From Microbacterium galbinum (GTDB lineage Bacteria > Actinomycetota > Actinomycetes > Actinomycetales > Microbacteriaceae): a DNA stretch of 64,000 nucleotides. The translations under genes were made by a program, and so were the position numbers. Below, in pieces: positions 23,817 to 31,995 of this stretch. The notes under the pieces are model-generated. The model was not told where the DNA came from. It ran no database searches and saw nothing but the letters and a program-made list of their open reading frames with translations. The DNA lies in assembly GCF_023101185.1 (NCBI RefSeq), contig NZ_CP078077.1:1455630-1519629 (forward strand). The letters are read 5' to 3'. Position 1 is the stretch's first letter. Every line of letters starts with the position of its first letter.

Positions 23817-25790
23817 ATGAAGTTCACGAAGATATCGGCGCTGGCCGGTGCGGCGACGCTGGTGTCGCTGCTGCTCACGGGGGTGGCGGCCGCACCGGCG
23901 ACCGCGGCGCCCATCGATGCGACATGCGGTTACGCGGAAGAGGGCACCGGCGGCAAGTTCACCGACTCGATCTGCTGGTTCGATTTCGCCGGGTACGACC
24001 AGTCCATCGGCCTGACCGCTGAGGGGCAGCGGTTCGAGACCACGCTCGGCGAGTACGACATCGCCTACACGGTCACCCAGCGGCCCACGGGCATGGGGTG
24101 GCAGCCGCGCGGCGTCGAGGCGCGACCGTCGACCGACCCGTTCTTCCCGATGGGCAACTGGGACTACTACGACGGCATCCCGGGCCTGCCCTACCTCTAC
24201 GCCAACCGCGGCGCCTCGTTCGGCTCCGTGCAGATCAACATCGTCGACGTCGAGGTCTCGCTGGGGGGCGTGCCGGTGACCGGCTACGACCTCGTCACGG
24301 CCGCACCCGAGACCCCGGATGCCTTCGTCGGGAACTTCGGCGAGCGGATCTACTGGGGCTCCGATCAGCCGCTCACGATGATCGACAGCACGACGCCGAT
24401 CACCTCGGGCGGGGGATGCACGATCCCGCTCGCCGGCGACGGAACGCACGCCGCGGTGTGCAACCCGGCGAACGCCGGAACCACGAGCGCCTTCGGCACC
24501 ATCCTCGCCGCTCCGTCGGCCACCTCGATCTCCGGCACGCTCTTCATGAACTCGGCCGGTGAGCGCGAAGCGCTCGCCTTCGGCATCCGCACCTCCACCC
24601 TCACGCTCGAGAAGAGTGTCGACAGTCGCGTCGACCCGCTCGACTCGTTCGACGTGCAGGTCACCTCGCCGGAGGGCGTCGCCCTCGCGACCGCCACGAC
24701 CGGCGCCGATGACACCGCCGCCACCTCCACGACCACCGTGATCCCGAGCGGGGCGTTCACGCTCTCCGAGGCGGCCACCGCCGGAGCGCCGAGCCCGCTG
24801 GACTACTACGACGCGGCGTGGACGTGCACCAACAACACCGAGGGCAGCACCACCGTGCTCCCGAACGGCACCGATCCGGCGCAGCAGCTCACGCTCGCCG
24901 CGGGCGACTCGGTCGACTGCGTCGTGACGAACACCGCCAAGCAGGCGTCGCTCGGCCTCGTCAAGTCGGTGTCGCCCGCCACGGCATCCGTCGGCGACAC
25001 GGTCGTCTACGACTTCGCCGTCACCAACGACGGCGCACTGCCCGTCGAGAACCTCGTGATCGATGAGACGACGTTCACGGGCACGGGCGAGCTGGGCGAC
25101 ATCGCCTGCCCGGTCTCCACGCTCGCGGTCGGCGAGTCGACCACGTGCCAGGCCCCGTACGTCGTGACCCAGGCCGACATCGATGAGGGCCTGGTCTCGA
25201 ACGAGGCGACCGCCTCGGCCGGCGTCGTCGGCACTTCGGTGACCGTCGATGCGAACTCCTCGACCGCGCTGCTCGACACCCCGGGCACCGGACTGCTCGA
25301 CGTCGTGAAGACGGTCGACAGCCCGACCGCGGCCGTCGGCGACACCGTGCTGTACACGCTGACCGCCACGAACGCGGGCACCCTGACGCTGTCGGACGTG
25401 GAACTCTCGGACGTCGACTTCACGGGCGCGACGCCGCTCGACGAGCTGACCTGCGACAAGAGCGCACCGGTCACGCTCGCCCCCGGTGAGACGCTCACCT
25501 GCACGGTCGAGTACGAGGCTGCGGTCGCCGACATCGGCACCGTCACCAACGACGCGAGCGGCACGGCGACCGACCCGCACGGCGAGCCCATCGCCGGGAG
25601 CGACTCGGCTTCGCTCTCGGTCGTCGCGGCGCCGGTGCTGCCCGAGACGCCGGATGCACCCGTCGCGCAGACCGGCGCGACCCTCGCCATCACCGGCGGC
25701 GACGCCCCGTGGCTCGTCGGCGGCGTGGGCGCGATCCTGCTCCTCGTGGGAGCATCCGTGCTGGCCTTCCGTCGCGCGCTCCGGAGCTGA
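23817..25790 (+). CDS. Cell-surface protein: CshA-like and DUF11-like repeats with LAXTG sorting signal
   Basis: A 657-residue exported protein. A signal peptide of about 33 residues ends in ATA-AP. Residues 34-260 resemble the CshA-type fibrillar adhesin domain (SICWFDFAGYDQSIGL, PTGMGWQPRGVEARP, YYDGIPGLPYLYANRG). A DUF5979-like domain follows at about 260-375 and two DUF11-like beta-sandwich repeats at 380-610 (each with VGDTVxYxxxxTNxG). At 623-627 LAITG fits the LAXTG signal of class E sortases, followed by a membrane helix and the basic tail RRALRS. It is probably anchored to the cell wall and may serve in adhesion. No sortase gene is nearby. GGGGGAG precedes the ATG. Confidence 0.85.
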   Translation: MKFTKISALAGAATLVSLLLTGVAAAPATAAPIDATCGYAEEGTGGKFTDSICWFDFAGYDQSIGLTAEGQRFETTLGEYDIAYTVTQRPTGMGWQPRGVEARPSTDPFFPMGNWDYYDGIPGLPYLYANRGASFGSVQINIVDVEVSLGGVPVTGYDLVTAAPETPDAFVGNFGERIYWGSDQPLTMIDSTTPITSGGGCTIPLAGDGTHAAVCNPANAGTTSAFGTILAAPSATSISGTLFMNSAGEREALAFGIRTSTLTLEKSVDSRVDPLDSFDVQVTSPEGVALATATTGADDTAATSTTTVIPSGAFTLSEAATAGAPSPLDYYDAAWTCTNNTEGSTTVLPNGTDPAQQLTLAAGDSVDCVVTNTAKQASLGLVKSVSPATASVGDTVVYDFAVTNDGALPVENLVIDETTFTGTGELGDIACPVSTLAVGESTTCQAPYVVTQADIDEGLVSNEATASAGVVGTSVTVDANSSTALLDTPGTGLLDVVKTVDSPTAAVGDTVLYTLTATNAGTLTLSDVELSDVDFTGATPLDELTCDKSAPVTLAPGETLTCTVEYEAAVADIGTVTNDASGTATDPHGEPIAGSDSASLSVVAAPVLPETPDAPVAQTGATLAITGGDAPWLVGGVGAILLLVGASVLAFRRALRS

Positions 25791-25804
25791 TCCGCGCGCG
25801 ACAC

Positions 25805-25840
25805 CGGAGCGCCTCGGACCTTCGGGTCCGGGGCGCTCCG
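25805..25840 (+). terminator. Hairpin terminator after the surface protein gene
   Basis: CGGAGCGCC pairs with GGCGCTCCG, with an inner GGACC-TTCG-GGTCC stem of the stable UUCG tetraloop class. Confidence 0.75.
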
Positions 25841-25896
25841 TGCGTCGGGGCCGTACCCGGTCCTCCTCCGCTGCCGAGTCGTCGGGGCCCGCCCCG

Positions 25897-25979
25897 GCAC
25901 GACTTCGGAGATTCGAGGAGACACGCCGGGTCGACGGCATCCGCTCTCGGGGTGTCGGGTCAAATCTCCGAAGTCGTGC
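25897..25979. repeat. Dispersed repeat family E, inverted pair
   Basis: GCACGACTTCGGAGATT and its exact reverse complement AATCTCCGAAGTCGTGC enclose 49 bases. A third copy of the arm (GCACGACTTCGGAGAT) forms the very end of the next gene at 27002-27017. Confidence 0.8.
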
Positions 25980-26047
25980 GGGCAGCCGGAGGTGAGGTGG
26001 TGGTGAGGTGGTGGTGCCGCCCGGCCGGACGGGCCAGAGTGGGGGAC

Positions 26048-27022
26048 ATGGCGTCGGCGGTCGCGTGGTCGTGGCGGAACGCCCTGCACGGGGCGGTGCT
26101 CGGAGTGCCCGCCGGGATCGCGATGCTCGCCGACCCCGTCGACGGCTTCACGACCGGGCTCACGCTCGCGGTCGGCGTGCTCCCGGCGGCCGGACTGGGA
26201 GTGGCGGCGACCCGGCCGCAGCGGGCGCGCGGCCTCGTGATCGGCGCCATCGCGGCGGCGGCCATCTTCGTCGGATCGGTGATCGGACGGATGCCGGCAC
26301 TCGCCGTCTGCGTGATCTTCGTGCTCTGCGTGGCCGTGGCGCTGCTCGCGGCCAACCGCTCCCGTCGCCTCGCGACCCCCGTGCTCGTGCTCGGCCTGCC
26401 CTTAATCGGTGTCGGGCTCTCGTTCGCCTCGATCGGCGAGGGGGCGGGTGCCGCGCTGCTGATCCTCGCGGGCACCGTCTACGCGTTCCTCGTCTCGCTG
26501 CTCTGGCCGGCTCGGGAGTCCGCCGTGCGTCCCGTCGCCCCGCCCGCCACCCGCGGGGCGATGCTCGTGTACGGCATCCAGATCGGGATCGCGGGTGCGC
26601 TCGCCGCGGCGTGCGGCTTCGCCCTCGGTGTCGACCATCCGGGGTGGGCGTGCGTCGCGGCGCTCATGGTGAGCCGACCGGCGCACGCCGCGCTGGTGTC
26701 GCGGGGGTGGGGGCGCGCACTCTCGGTGCTCATCGGGGCGGTGCTGGCCCTCGCGGTCGCCGCCCTCTCGCCGCCGCCGGCCGTGTTCGCCGTGATCCTG
26801 GTCGTCGTGCTGACGGCGGCGACGGGCACCGCGGGCAGTCGCTGGTACGTGTTCCCGCTGTTCTCCACGGTGATCGTGCTGTCGCTCCTCATGGGTCCTG
26901 AGGGTGAGGCGCCCGCGCACTGGTTCCTCGAGCGCCTGGGGATGACCCTTCTCGGCATCGCCCTGGCCCTCGCCGCGGCGGCAGTGGTGCCGCGCGTGGC
27001 CGCACGACTTCGGAGATCGTGA
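26048..27022 (+). CDS. FUSC-like integral membrane protein
   Basis: A 324-residue protein with about ten hydrophobic helices in two similar halves separated by a short cytoplasmic segment (WPARESAVRPVAPPATRGA). The arrangement resembles fusaric acid resistance (FUSC/YccS-like) membrane proteins, but the long soluble domain of those proteins is absent. The conserved-looking VDHPGWACVAALMVSRP in the second half is a typical feature of the FUSC C-terminal core. The start ATG 26048 follows GTGGGGGAC. The last codons (ARLRRS) are encoded by a family E repeat arm. It faces the ThrE gene. Function is uncertain. Confidence 0.72.
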   Translation: MASAVAWSWRNALHGAVLGVPAGIAMLADPVDGFTTGLTLAVGVLPAAGLGVAATRPQRARGLVIGAIAAAAIFVGSVIGRMPALAVCVIFVLCVAVALLAANRSRRLATPVLVLGLPLIGVGLSFASIGEGAGAALLILAGTVYAFLVSLLWPARESAVRPVAPPATRGAMLVYGIQIGIAGALAAACGFALGVDHPGWACVAALMVSRPAHAALVSRGWGRALSVLIGAVLALAVAALSPPPAVFAVILVVVLTAATGTAGSRWYVFPLFSTVIVLSLLMGPEGEAPAHWFLERLGMTLLGIALALAAAAVVPRVAARLRRS

Positions 27023-27029
27023 CGGATCG

Positions 27030-28340
27030 CTAGCGCCGCCGCCAGGGCAGCAGCCGGTCCCACACGCCACGCGGGGCCTCGGCGACGACCGTCGGCGGCG
27101 GCACCACGAACTGCACGATCTCCTCGGCCCTGTGGTGCACGACCCGATACAGCGCGGTGCCGATCAGCACGCCCAGCGCGATCGACATGACCGAGACGAG
27201 AGCGGCCAGGAAGTCGGCGAGTCCGCTGTCGGTGGCGACTGCCTCGGTGAGCCCGACGAGCCCCGCGGCACCCGGAACGAGCAGCCAGAACGCGGGCAGG
27301 AACGTGATCTGCGCCGGGGCGCCGTGGCGCAGCGAGGCGATCCAGAACACGACGAGCGTCATGGCGACCGCACCGATGAATCCGCCCATCGTCGCGCCGA
27401 GCAGCACCGACCCCGCCCACTGGCCGCTGTAGGCGGCGATCAGAGCGAGCAGCACCCATCGGAACGTCGAGGCGGGTGCCGAGAAATGCAGGTAGTTGCC
27501 GAGGGCGAAGACCAGGATGCCGATGAGCGCCACCCACCACGGCAGGAAGGCGCTCGCGGCCAGGGGCTCGTAGGAGCGGGATTCGACGCCGATCACCGTG
27601 CCGGCGGCGAGGATGCCGAAGGCCAGCAGTGCGAGTTGCACGAACCCGTAGACCAGTCTCGACGCCCCCGAGATCATCTGCCCCGCGGCGAGCTCCACGG
27701 TCGCGGTGGTGAGCACCCCGCCGGGCAGGAAGGTCACCAGCGGCGCGATGAGCAGCCGGATCGGGTCTCCGATCTCGATCACCTCCGCGAGCAGGAACAC
27801 CGCCGTCGCGCACACGAACGCGGCGGCGATCGGCAGCACGAGCTGCAGGGTGGGCGAGCGCACGAGCTTGAGCAGCCCGATCCCCGCACCCAGCACGAAC
27901 GCGACGATCGCGCCCTGCCAGGTGGGGGTGAGCAGCAGTGCGAGGCCCGTGGTGAGCACGGCGTGGCCGAACGTGCGGGTGACCCAGCCGAGGCGCGGGC
28001 GCATCGCGCCGATCTCGTTCAGGCGACGGATGCCGTCGAGCGGCGGTACCTCGCCGGCCCTGGCCCGCGCGATCAGCTCGTACAGCGCGGCGATCTGATC
28101 GAAGCGGAACGAGGCGTTCGTCGCCGAGCGGATCGCGACCCGCGACTCCTCGTCGTCGCCCGTCTCGACGAGGATGATCGTCGGCAGCACCACGAAGTCG
28201 GTGTCGTCGCCCCCGTAGGCGTCGGCCACCTCGGTCATGGTGTCGCGGATGCGGTCGACCGATTCGGCCGAGGCGTTCATCCCCTGCGCCAACCCGAGCA
28301 GGAATTGGCGCAGGGCCGAGCGGTCGACGGCATCCGTCAT
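27030..28340 (-). CDS. Threonine/serine exporter family protein (ThrE-like)
   Basis: A 436-residue membrane protein. Residues 1-125 are the soluble N-terminal domain of ThrE (ALRQFLLGLAQGMNASAESVDRIRDTM, FVVLPTIILVE, DGIRRLNEI). About ten helices follow, with FLPGGVLTTATVELAAGQMISGASRLVYG matching the conserved ThrE core. In Corynebacterium ThrE exports threonine and serine by proton antiport. The gene is 33 bases behind a C4-dicarboxylate carrier gene and is probably co-transcribed with it and with peptidase E, a combination suggesting handling of amino acids freed from peptides. The exact substrate is not certain. Confidence 0.88.
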   Translation of the reverse strand: MTDAVDRSALRQFLLGLAQGMNASAESVDRIRDTMTEVADAYGGDDTDFVVLPTIILVETGDDEESRVAIRSATNASFRFDQIAALYELIARARAGEVPPLDGIRRLNEIGAMRPRLGWVTRTFGHAVLTTGLALLLTPTWQGAIVAFVLGAGIGLLKLVRSPTLQLVLPIAAAFVCATAVFLLAEVIEIGDPIRLLIAPLVTFLPGGVLTTATVELAAGQMISGASRLVYGFVQLALLAFGILAAGTVIGVESRSYEPLAASAFLPWWVALIGILVFALGNYLHFSAPASTFRWVLLALIAAYSGQWAGSVLLGATMGGFIGAVAMTLVVFWIASLRHGAPAQITFLPAFWLLVPGAAGLVGLTEAVATDSGLADFLAALVSVMSIALGVLIGTALYRVVHHRAEEIVQFVVPPPTVVAEAPRGVWDRLLPWRRR

Positions 28341-28373
28341 ACCGCCGACCCGCCCTGCGCGTGCGCCGTCATG

Positions 28374-29729
28374 TCACGAGAACAGGAACGACAGCGTGAC
28401 TCCGACGATGATCGCGACGCCGACGTACACGAGGTTCGGCAGCTGGAACGAGTGGTCGAAGACGTACTTTCCCATCTTCGTCGTGCCGGTCTGGTCGAAC
28501 GCGACGGTCGCGACCTGGCTGCCGTTGGCCGGCAGCGTGTAGATGCCCATGGTCGACGGCCAGAGCCCCACCAGCAGAGGTGCGGGCAGGCCGATCGTGA
28601 TGCCGATCGGCACGATCGCGTTGGTCGCACTCGACTGGCTGGTGGTGAGCATCGCGACAGCGAACAGGGCCAGCGCGAACAGCAGCGCCCCGAGGAACGC
28701 CGACGACCCCGAGACCACCGAGCCGAGCCCGTCGACGATGAGGGTCTGGTTCGCGGCGACGAAGGTGTTGGCGAGCCAGGCGATTCCGAAGAGGGCGATC
28801 GCACCGACGAGACCGGCGGGGAACGTCGGCTGCTTCGGCACATCGGATGCCTTGACCTTGCAGAACACGAAGATCAGCGCCGCGATCACACCCATCACGA
28901 CCTCGATGATCACGGTGACGCTGAGCCGCACCGGGTCGCCGGAGTCGTCGGTGCCGATCACCGGACGAAGACCTTCGAAGAGTCCGAAGAACACGATCAC
29001 GCCGACGCCGATGAGGAACAGCGCGGCGGAGAGCACCGCGGTCGGGGCGAGCTTGTTCTCGTGGGCATCCACCGTCGGCGGCTTGATCTGCTTGTCGGCC
29101 AGACGGCGCTGGAACTCGGGGTCGTCTTCGAGGTCCTTGCCGTGGCGCATCATGACGAGCGCGGCGACGAACAGGCCCGCGATGGATGCCGGCCACATGA
29201 TGAGCAGCAGCCCACCGAGGTCGACGCCCTGAGGGGCGAGCAGCACCACCATCGACGCGGTGGCGGCCGAGACGGGCGAGCAGAGGATGCCGACCTGCGA
29301 GGCGACCGCCGAGACCGACAGCGCCCGTTCGGGGCGGATCTTCTGCTGGTACGACACGTCGTAGATCACGGGCAGCAGCGGGTAGAAGATGTTGCCGGTG
29401 CCCGCGCCGACCGTGAAGAGGAACGACATGGCGGGGGCGAGGAACACCACCGACTTCGGCTTGCGCCGGATCACCTTCGCCGCGACCGACACCATCCAGT
29501 CGATGCCTCCGGCCGCCTGCATCGTGGATGCCGCGGTGATGACCGTGATGACGATGAAGACGGCATCCACCGGGGCGTTGCCGGGTGCTTCGCCGAAGAC
29601 GAAGATCAGCACGGCGACGCCGACGAGTCCCCAGACGCCCAGGCCGATCCCGCTCGTGCGGGTGCCCATGTAGATCGCGAGGATGACGACGATCAGCTGT
29701 GCGACGAGGATCCACACGTTGTCGTTCAT
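28374..29729 (-). CDS. Anaerobic-type C4-dicarboxylate carrier (DcuA/DcuB family)
   Basis: A 451-residue membrane protein with about 11 helices. Dcu-family traits are AAGGIDWMVSVAAKVIRRKP, FLFTVGAGTGNIFYPLLPVIYD and PVSAATASMVVLLA in the first half, and TTSQSSATNAIVPIGITIGLP in the second. These carriers exchange fumarate, malate, aspartate and succinate. Here the upstream coupled gene encodes an aspartyl dipeptidase-like enzyme, so aspartate is the most likely cargo. The start ATG overlaps the stop of that gene. An actinobacterium that grows in air may use it for aspartate uptake or overflow rather than fumarate respiration. Confidence 0.9.
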   Translation of the reverse strand: MNDNVWILVAQLIVVILAIYMGTRTSGIGLGVWGLVGVAVLIFVFGEAPGNAPVDAVFIVITVITAASTMQAAGGIDWMVSVAAKVIRRKPKSVVFLAPAMSFLFTVGAGTGNIFYPLLPVIYDVSYQQKIRPERALSVSAVASQVGILCSPVSAATASMVVLLAPQGVDLGGLLLIMWPASIAGLFVAALVMMRHGKDLEDDPEFQRRLADKQIKPPTVDAHENKLAPTAVLSAALFLIGVGVIVFFGLFEGLRPVIGTDDSGDPVRLSVTVIIEVVMGVIAALIFVFCKVKASDVPKQPTFPAGLVGAIALFGIAWLANTFVAANQTLIVDGLGSVVSGSSAFLGALLFALALFAVAMLTTSQSSATNAIVPIGITIGLPAPLLVGLWPSTMGIYTLPANGSQVATVAFDQTGTTKMGKYVFDHSFQLPNLVYVGVAIIVGVTLSFLFS

Positions 29730-30466
29730 GACGACGGCCCCCGCGTGATGGGGCCGGTGCCCGTGAGGATCTCGGTCGCGAGCTCGGTCTCGACGATGCG
29801 TCCGTCGATGGCCTCGACCCGCAGGGCCAGGGGGTTCTCGACCGGGCTGATCGCGGTGACGAAGTCGGCGTTCTCGAAGTGCAGCGACTGCAGGTTGCCG
29901 ACCGCGTAGCCCGTCGCGAGCTCACCGCTCAGCAGCGAGTCGTGGAAGAGCGGGCGCCGCTGGTCCTCGGCGTCGTAGTGCGGGCAGAAGCTGCCGTGCA
30001 GGAACCCGAGTCCTTCGGGGAGCACCTGGAGGGTCGGACCGTAGCTGTCGGTGGTTCCGCCCTCGAACCAGCAGATGCCGCCGGCGCTGCCGCCCGTGAA
30101 CACGACGTTCGAGTCGGGGTCCTCCCACATCTCGCGCATGATCTCGTCGAGGCCCTGCCGCTTCCACACGTCGAGCATGTTGGCGGTGTTGCCGCCGCCG
30201 ACGTGGATCACGTCGAAGCCCTTCACGAAGCCGGCGAGATCGTCGACCGCGCGGTGGAAGAGCGGAAGGTGGTGCGGCGCGCACCGGTCGGAGTCGTACG
30301 TCGAGTAGAAGCTCACGATGTACGCGGCGTCGTCTCCGGTCGCCGTGCCCACGAAGAGGACCCTCGGTCTCTTCTTGCGCGTGAGGCCGAGGATGTAGTC
30401 GTGCGTCGGATCATTCCGACGCTCCATCATCGCCTTGCCCGCTCCGGTTGCCACCACATGAGACAT
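29726..30466 (-). CDS. Peptidase E-like dipeptidase (S51 family)
   Basis: A 246-residue cytosolic serine peptidase. The nucleophile elbow GGSAGG puts the Ser at residue 127, a His lies in FCPHYD at 163, and VIHVGGGNTANMLDVW is the family motif before the nucleophile. Peptidase E cleaves dipeptides with N-terminal aspartate (Asp-Xaa). Some members of the same family are cyanophycinases, which release the same type of dipeptide. It is the first gene of an operon with a Dcu-type carrier and a ThrE-like exporter and overlaps the Dcu gene by four bases. Length is close to the usual 230 residues. Confidence 0.85.
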   Translation of the reverse strand: MSHVVATGAGKAMMERRNDPTHDYILGLTRKKRPRVLFVGTATGDDAAYIVSFYSTYDSDRCAPHHLPLFHRAVDDLAGFVKGFDVIHVGGGNTANMLDVWKRQGLDEIMREMWEDPDSNVVFTGGSAGGICWFEGGTTDSYGPTLQVLPEGLGFLHGSFCPHYDAEDQRRPLFHDSLLSGELATGYAVGNLQSLHFENADFVTAISPVENPLALRVEAIDGRIVETELATEILTGTGPITRGPSS

Positions 30467-30556
30467 GAGCCACCCCGCTCTCGACTGCAGATGCGGCCAA
30501 GATATCGGTGTGCCGGGGGTCCCGCTAGCCCATTCTTGAAAAGGCTGTGGGCGGGG

Positions 30557-31156
30557 TCAGCGGGGCAGGATCGCCGAGACCTGCGTGCGGACGCCCTCGA
30601 CGATCTGCGCGATGTCGACCTCGGCATCGCTGGACGCCATGGTGAGGAACATGATCGACGAGACCACGCGCGCCAGGGCGGAGGCCTCGGCGGCGGGGAT
30701 GCTTGCGAGGCGGGAGAGGGTCTCGGCGAGAGCCTGCTCGGTCTCCCCGACGATGGCGAGCGCCGCGGCGTGATGCGGTTCGGTCGGGTCGCCGAAGACC
30801 ATCTCGCGCAGGTAGGTGCGTCCGTTCTCGACCTGCACCCGATTGCACTCGATGATGGGCGTCGCCAGCGCCATCACGCCGTCGAGGGGCGTGCGGGCAT
30901 CGGCGGATGCCGCGCGGCCGCGCTCGAGCGCGTCGGCGTAGTGCGAGTTCTGCACGAGCAGCAGGAGCTCGCCCTTGGTCTTGGCGTACAGGAACAGTGT
31001 GCCGGTGCCGATGTCCGCCGCATCGGCGATCTGCTGCGTCGTCACCTCGTCGACGCCGCGCTCGGAGAAGAGCTCGGCGGCCGCGGTAACGATGCGCTCG
31101 AGCTTCTGCTGCTTGTTCCGTTCGCGTCTTCCGACGGGTGCGCTCTCTGCGGGCAC
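30557..31156 (-). CDS. TetR family transcriptional regulator
   Basis: A 199-residue repressor. The helix-turn-helix is at about residues 20-65 (ERIVTAAAELFSERGVDEVTTQQIADAADIGTGTLFLYAKTKGELL). The remaining helical domain would bind an unknown small molecule. It is divergent from an SDR gene with a 109-base control region. CTCAGTTATGAGT in that region closely matches the centre of a perfect palindrome upstream of the quinone reductase gene at 33022-33047, which suggests this regulator controls both. Confidence 0.9.
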   Translation of the reverse strand: MPAESAPVGRRERNKQQKLERIVTAAAELFSERGVDEVTTQQIADAADIGTGTLFLYAKTKGELLLLVQNSHYADALERGRAASADARTPLDGVMALATPIIECNRVQVENGRTYLREMVFGDPTEPHHAAALAIVGETEQALAETLSRLASIPAAEASALARVVSSIMFLTMASSDAEVDIAQIVEGVRTQVSAILPR

Positions 31157-31187
31157 GAGACTCCCCTCGGAATAGATTCTGACCAGG

Positions 31188-31200
31188 CTCAGTTATGAGT
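31188..31200. promoter_or_regulatory. Candidate TetR operator CTCAGTTATGAGT
   Basis: It lies between the TetR and SDR genes and differs by one base from CTCAATTATGAGT in the operator at 33022-33047. Confidence 0.5.
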
Positions 31201-31265
31201 GTAGTCGCGACCGTGCGGGTCACGAGCGACAGGAATCATTGTTCCACGAGCCGAAAGAAGTCCTC

Positions 31266-31976
31266 ATGACCTCCCTCACCCACGCCGTCGTCCTCGTCAC
31301 CGGAGCGAACGGAGGCATCGGAACGCATCTCGTCGAGCAGGCACTCGCCCGGGGCGCCGCGAAGGTCTATGCGACCGCTCGCCAGCCCCGCGAGTGGGCG
31401 GACCCGCGCGTCGTTCCGCTCACTCTCGACGTCACGGACCCGGCGTCGATCGCGGCCGTCGTCGCCGCGGCATCCGACGTCACCGTGCTCGTGAACAACG
31501 CCGGTGCCTCGACGCCCACCCCCGGCATCCTCACCCACACCGACGAGGAGATCCGCCACAACGTCGAGACGAACTTCCTCGGACCGCTGTTCCTCGCTCG
31601 GGCCTTCGCCCCGCTGCTCTCGGCCCACGGCGGGGAGACCGCCATCATCGATATCCACTCGGCCCTGTCGTGGTACGCCGTCGCCGGCATCTACTCGGCG
31701 ACGAAGGCGGCCCTCTGGTCGGCCACGAACTCGCTGCGGCTCGAGCTGCAGCCCGCCGGGGTGCAGGTCGTCGGCGTGCACGTCGGCTACGTCGACACCG
31801 CGATGGCGGCGCACGCCACCAGCCCGAAGCTCGACCCCGCCGACCTCGTCACCCAGATCTTCGACACGCTCGAGGCCGGCGGCTACGAGGTTCTCGCCGA
31901 CCAGACCTCGGTGCAGGCCAAGGCCGGACTCTCGGCTCCGCTCGAGGTGGTCTACCCGCAGCTCGCGCAGGGCTGA
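31266..31976 (+). CDS. SDR family oxidoreductase
   Basis: A 236-residue classical short-chain dehydrogenase. The nucleotide site is TGANGGIG (about residues 12-19), followed by Asp in LDVTDPASI, NNAG at about 78-81, Ser in IDIHSALS and the catalytic YSATK. Lack of an acidic residue and presence of Arg in TARQPREW after beta-2 favour NADP(H). The start is ATG 31266, preceded by AAGAAG; an earlier in-frame ATG at 31239 lacks a good ribosome binding site. The gene is divergent from the TetR regulator and convergent with a quinone reductase. Substrate is unknown, perhaps an electrophile or carbonyl compound. Confidence 0.88.
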   Translation: MTSLTHAVVLVTGANGGIGTHLVEQALARGAAKVYATARQPREWADPRVVPLTLDVTDPASIAAVVAAASDVTVLVNNAGASTPTPGILTHTDEEIRHNVETNFLGPLFLARAFAPLLSAHGGETAIIDIHSALSWYAVAGIYSATKAALWSATNSLRLELQPAGVQVVGVHVGYVDTAMAAHATSPKLDPADLVTQIFDTLEAGGYEVLADQTSVQAKAGLSAPLEVVYPQLAQG

Positions 31977-31995
31977 GGGCGAGTGCGGGGGCGGG

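Noticed and set aside
23733..25940. A 735-codon minus-strand frame opposite the surface protein
   Set aside because: Its product is Arg/Asp/Val-rich and lacks domains, whereas the plus strand has a signal peptide, repeats and a sorting signal.
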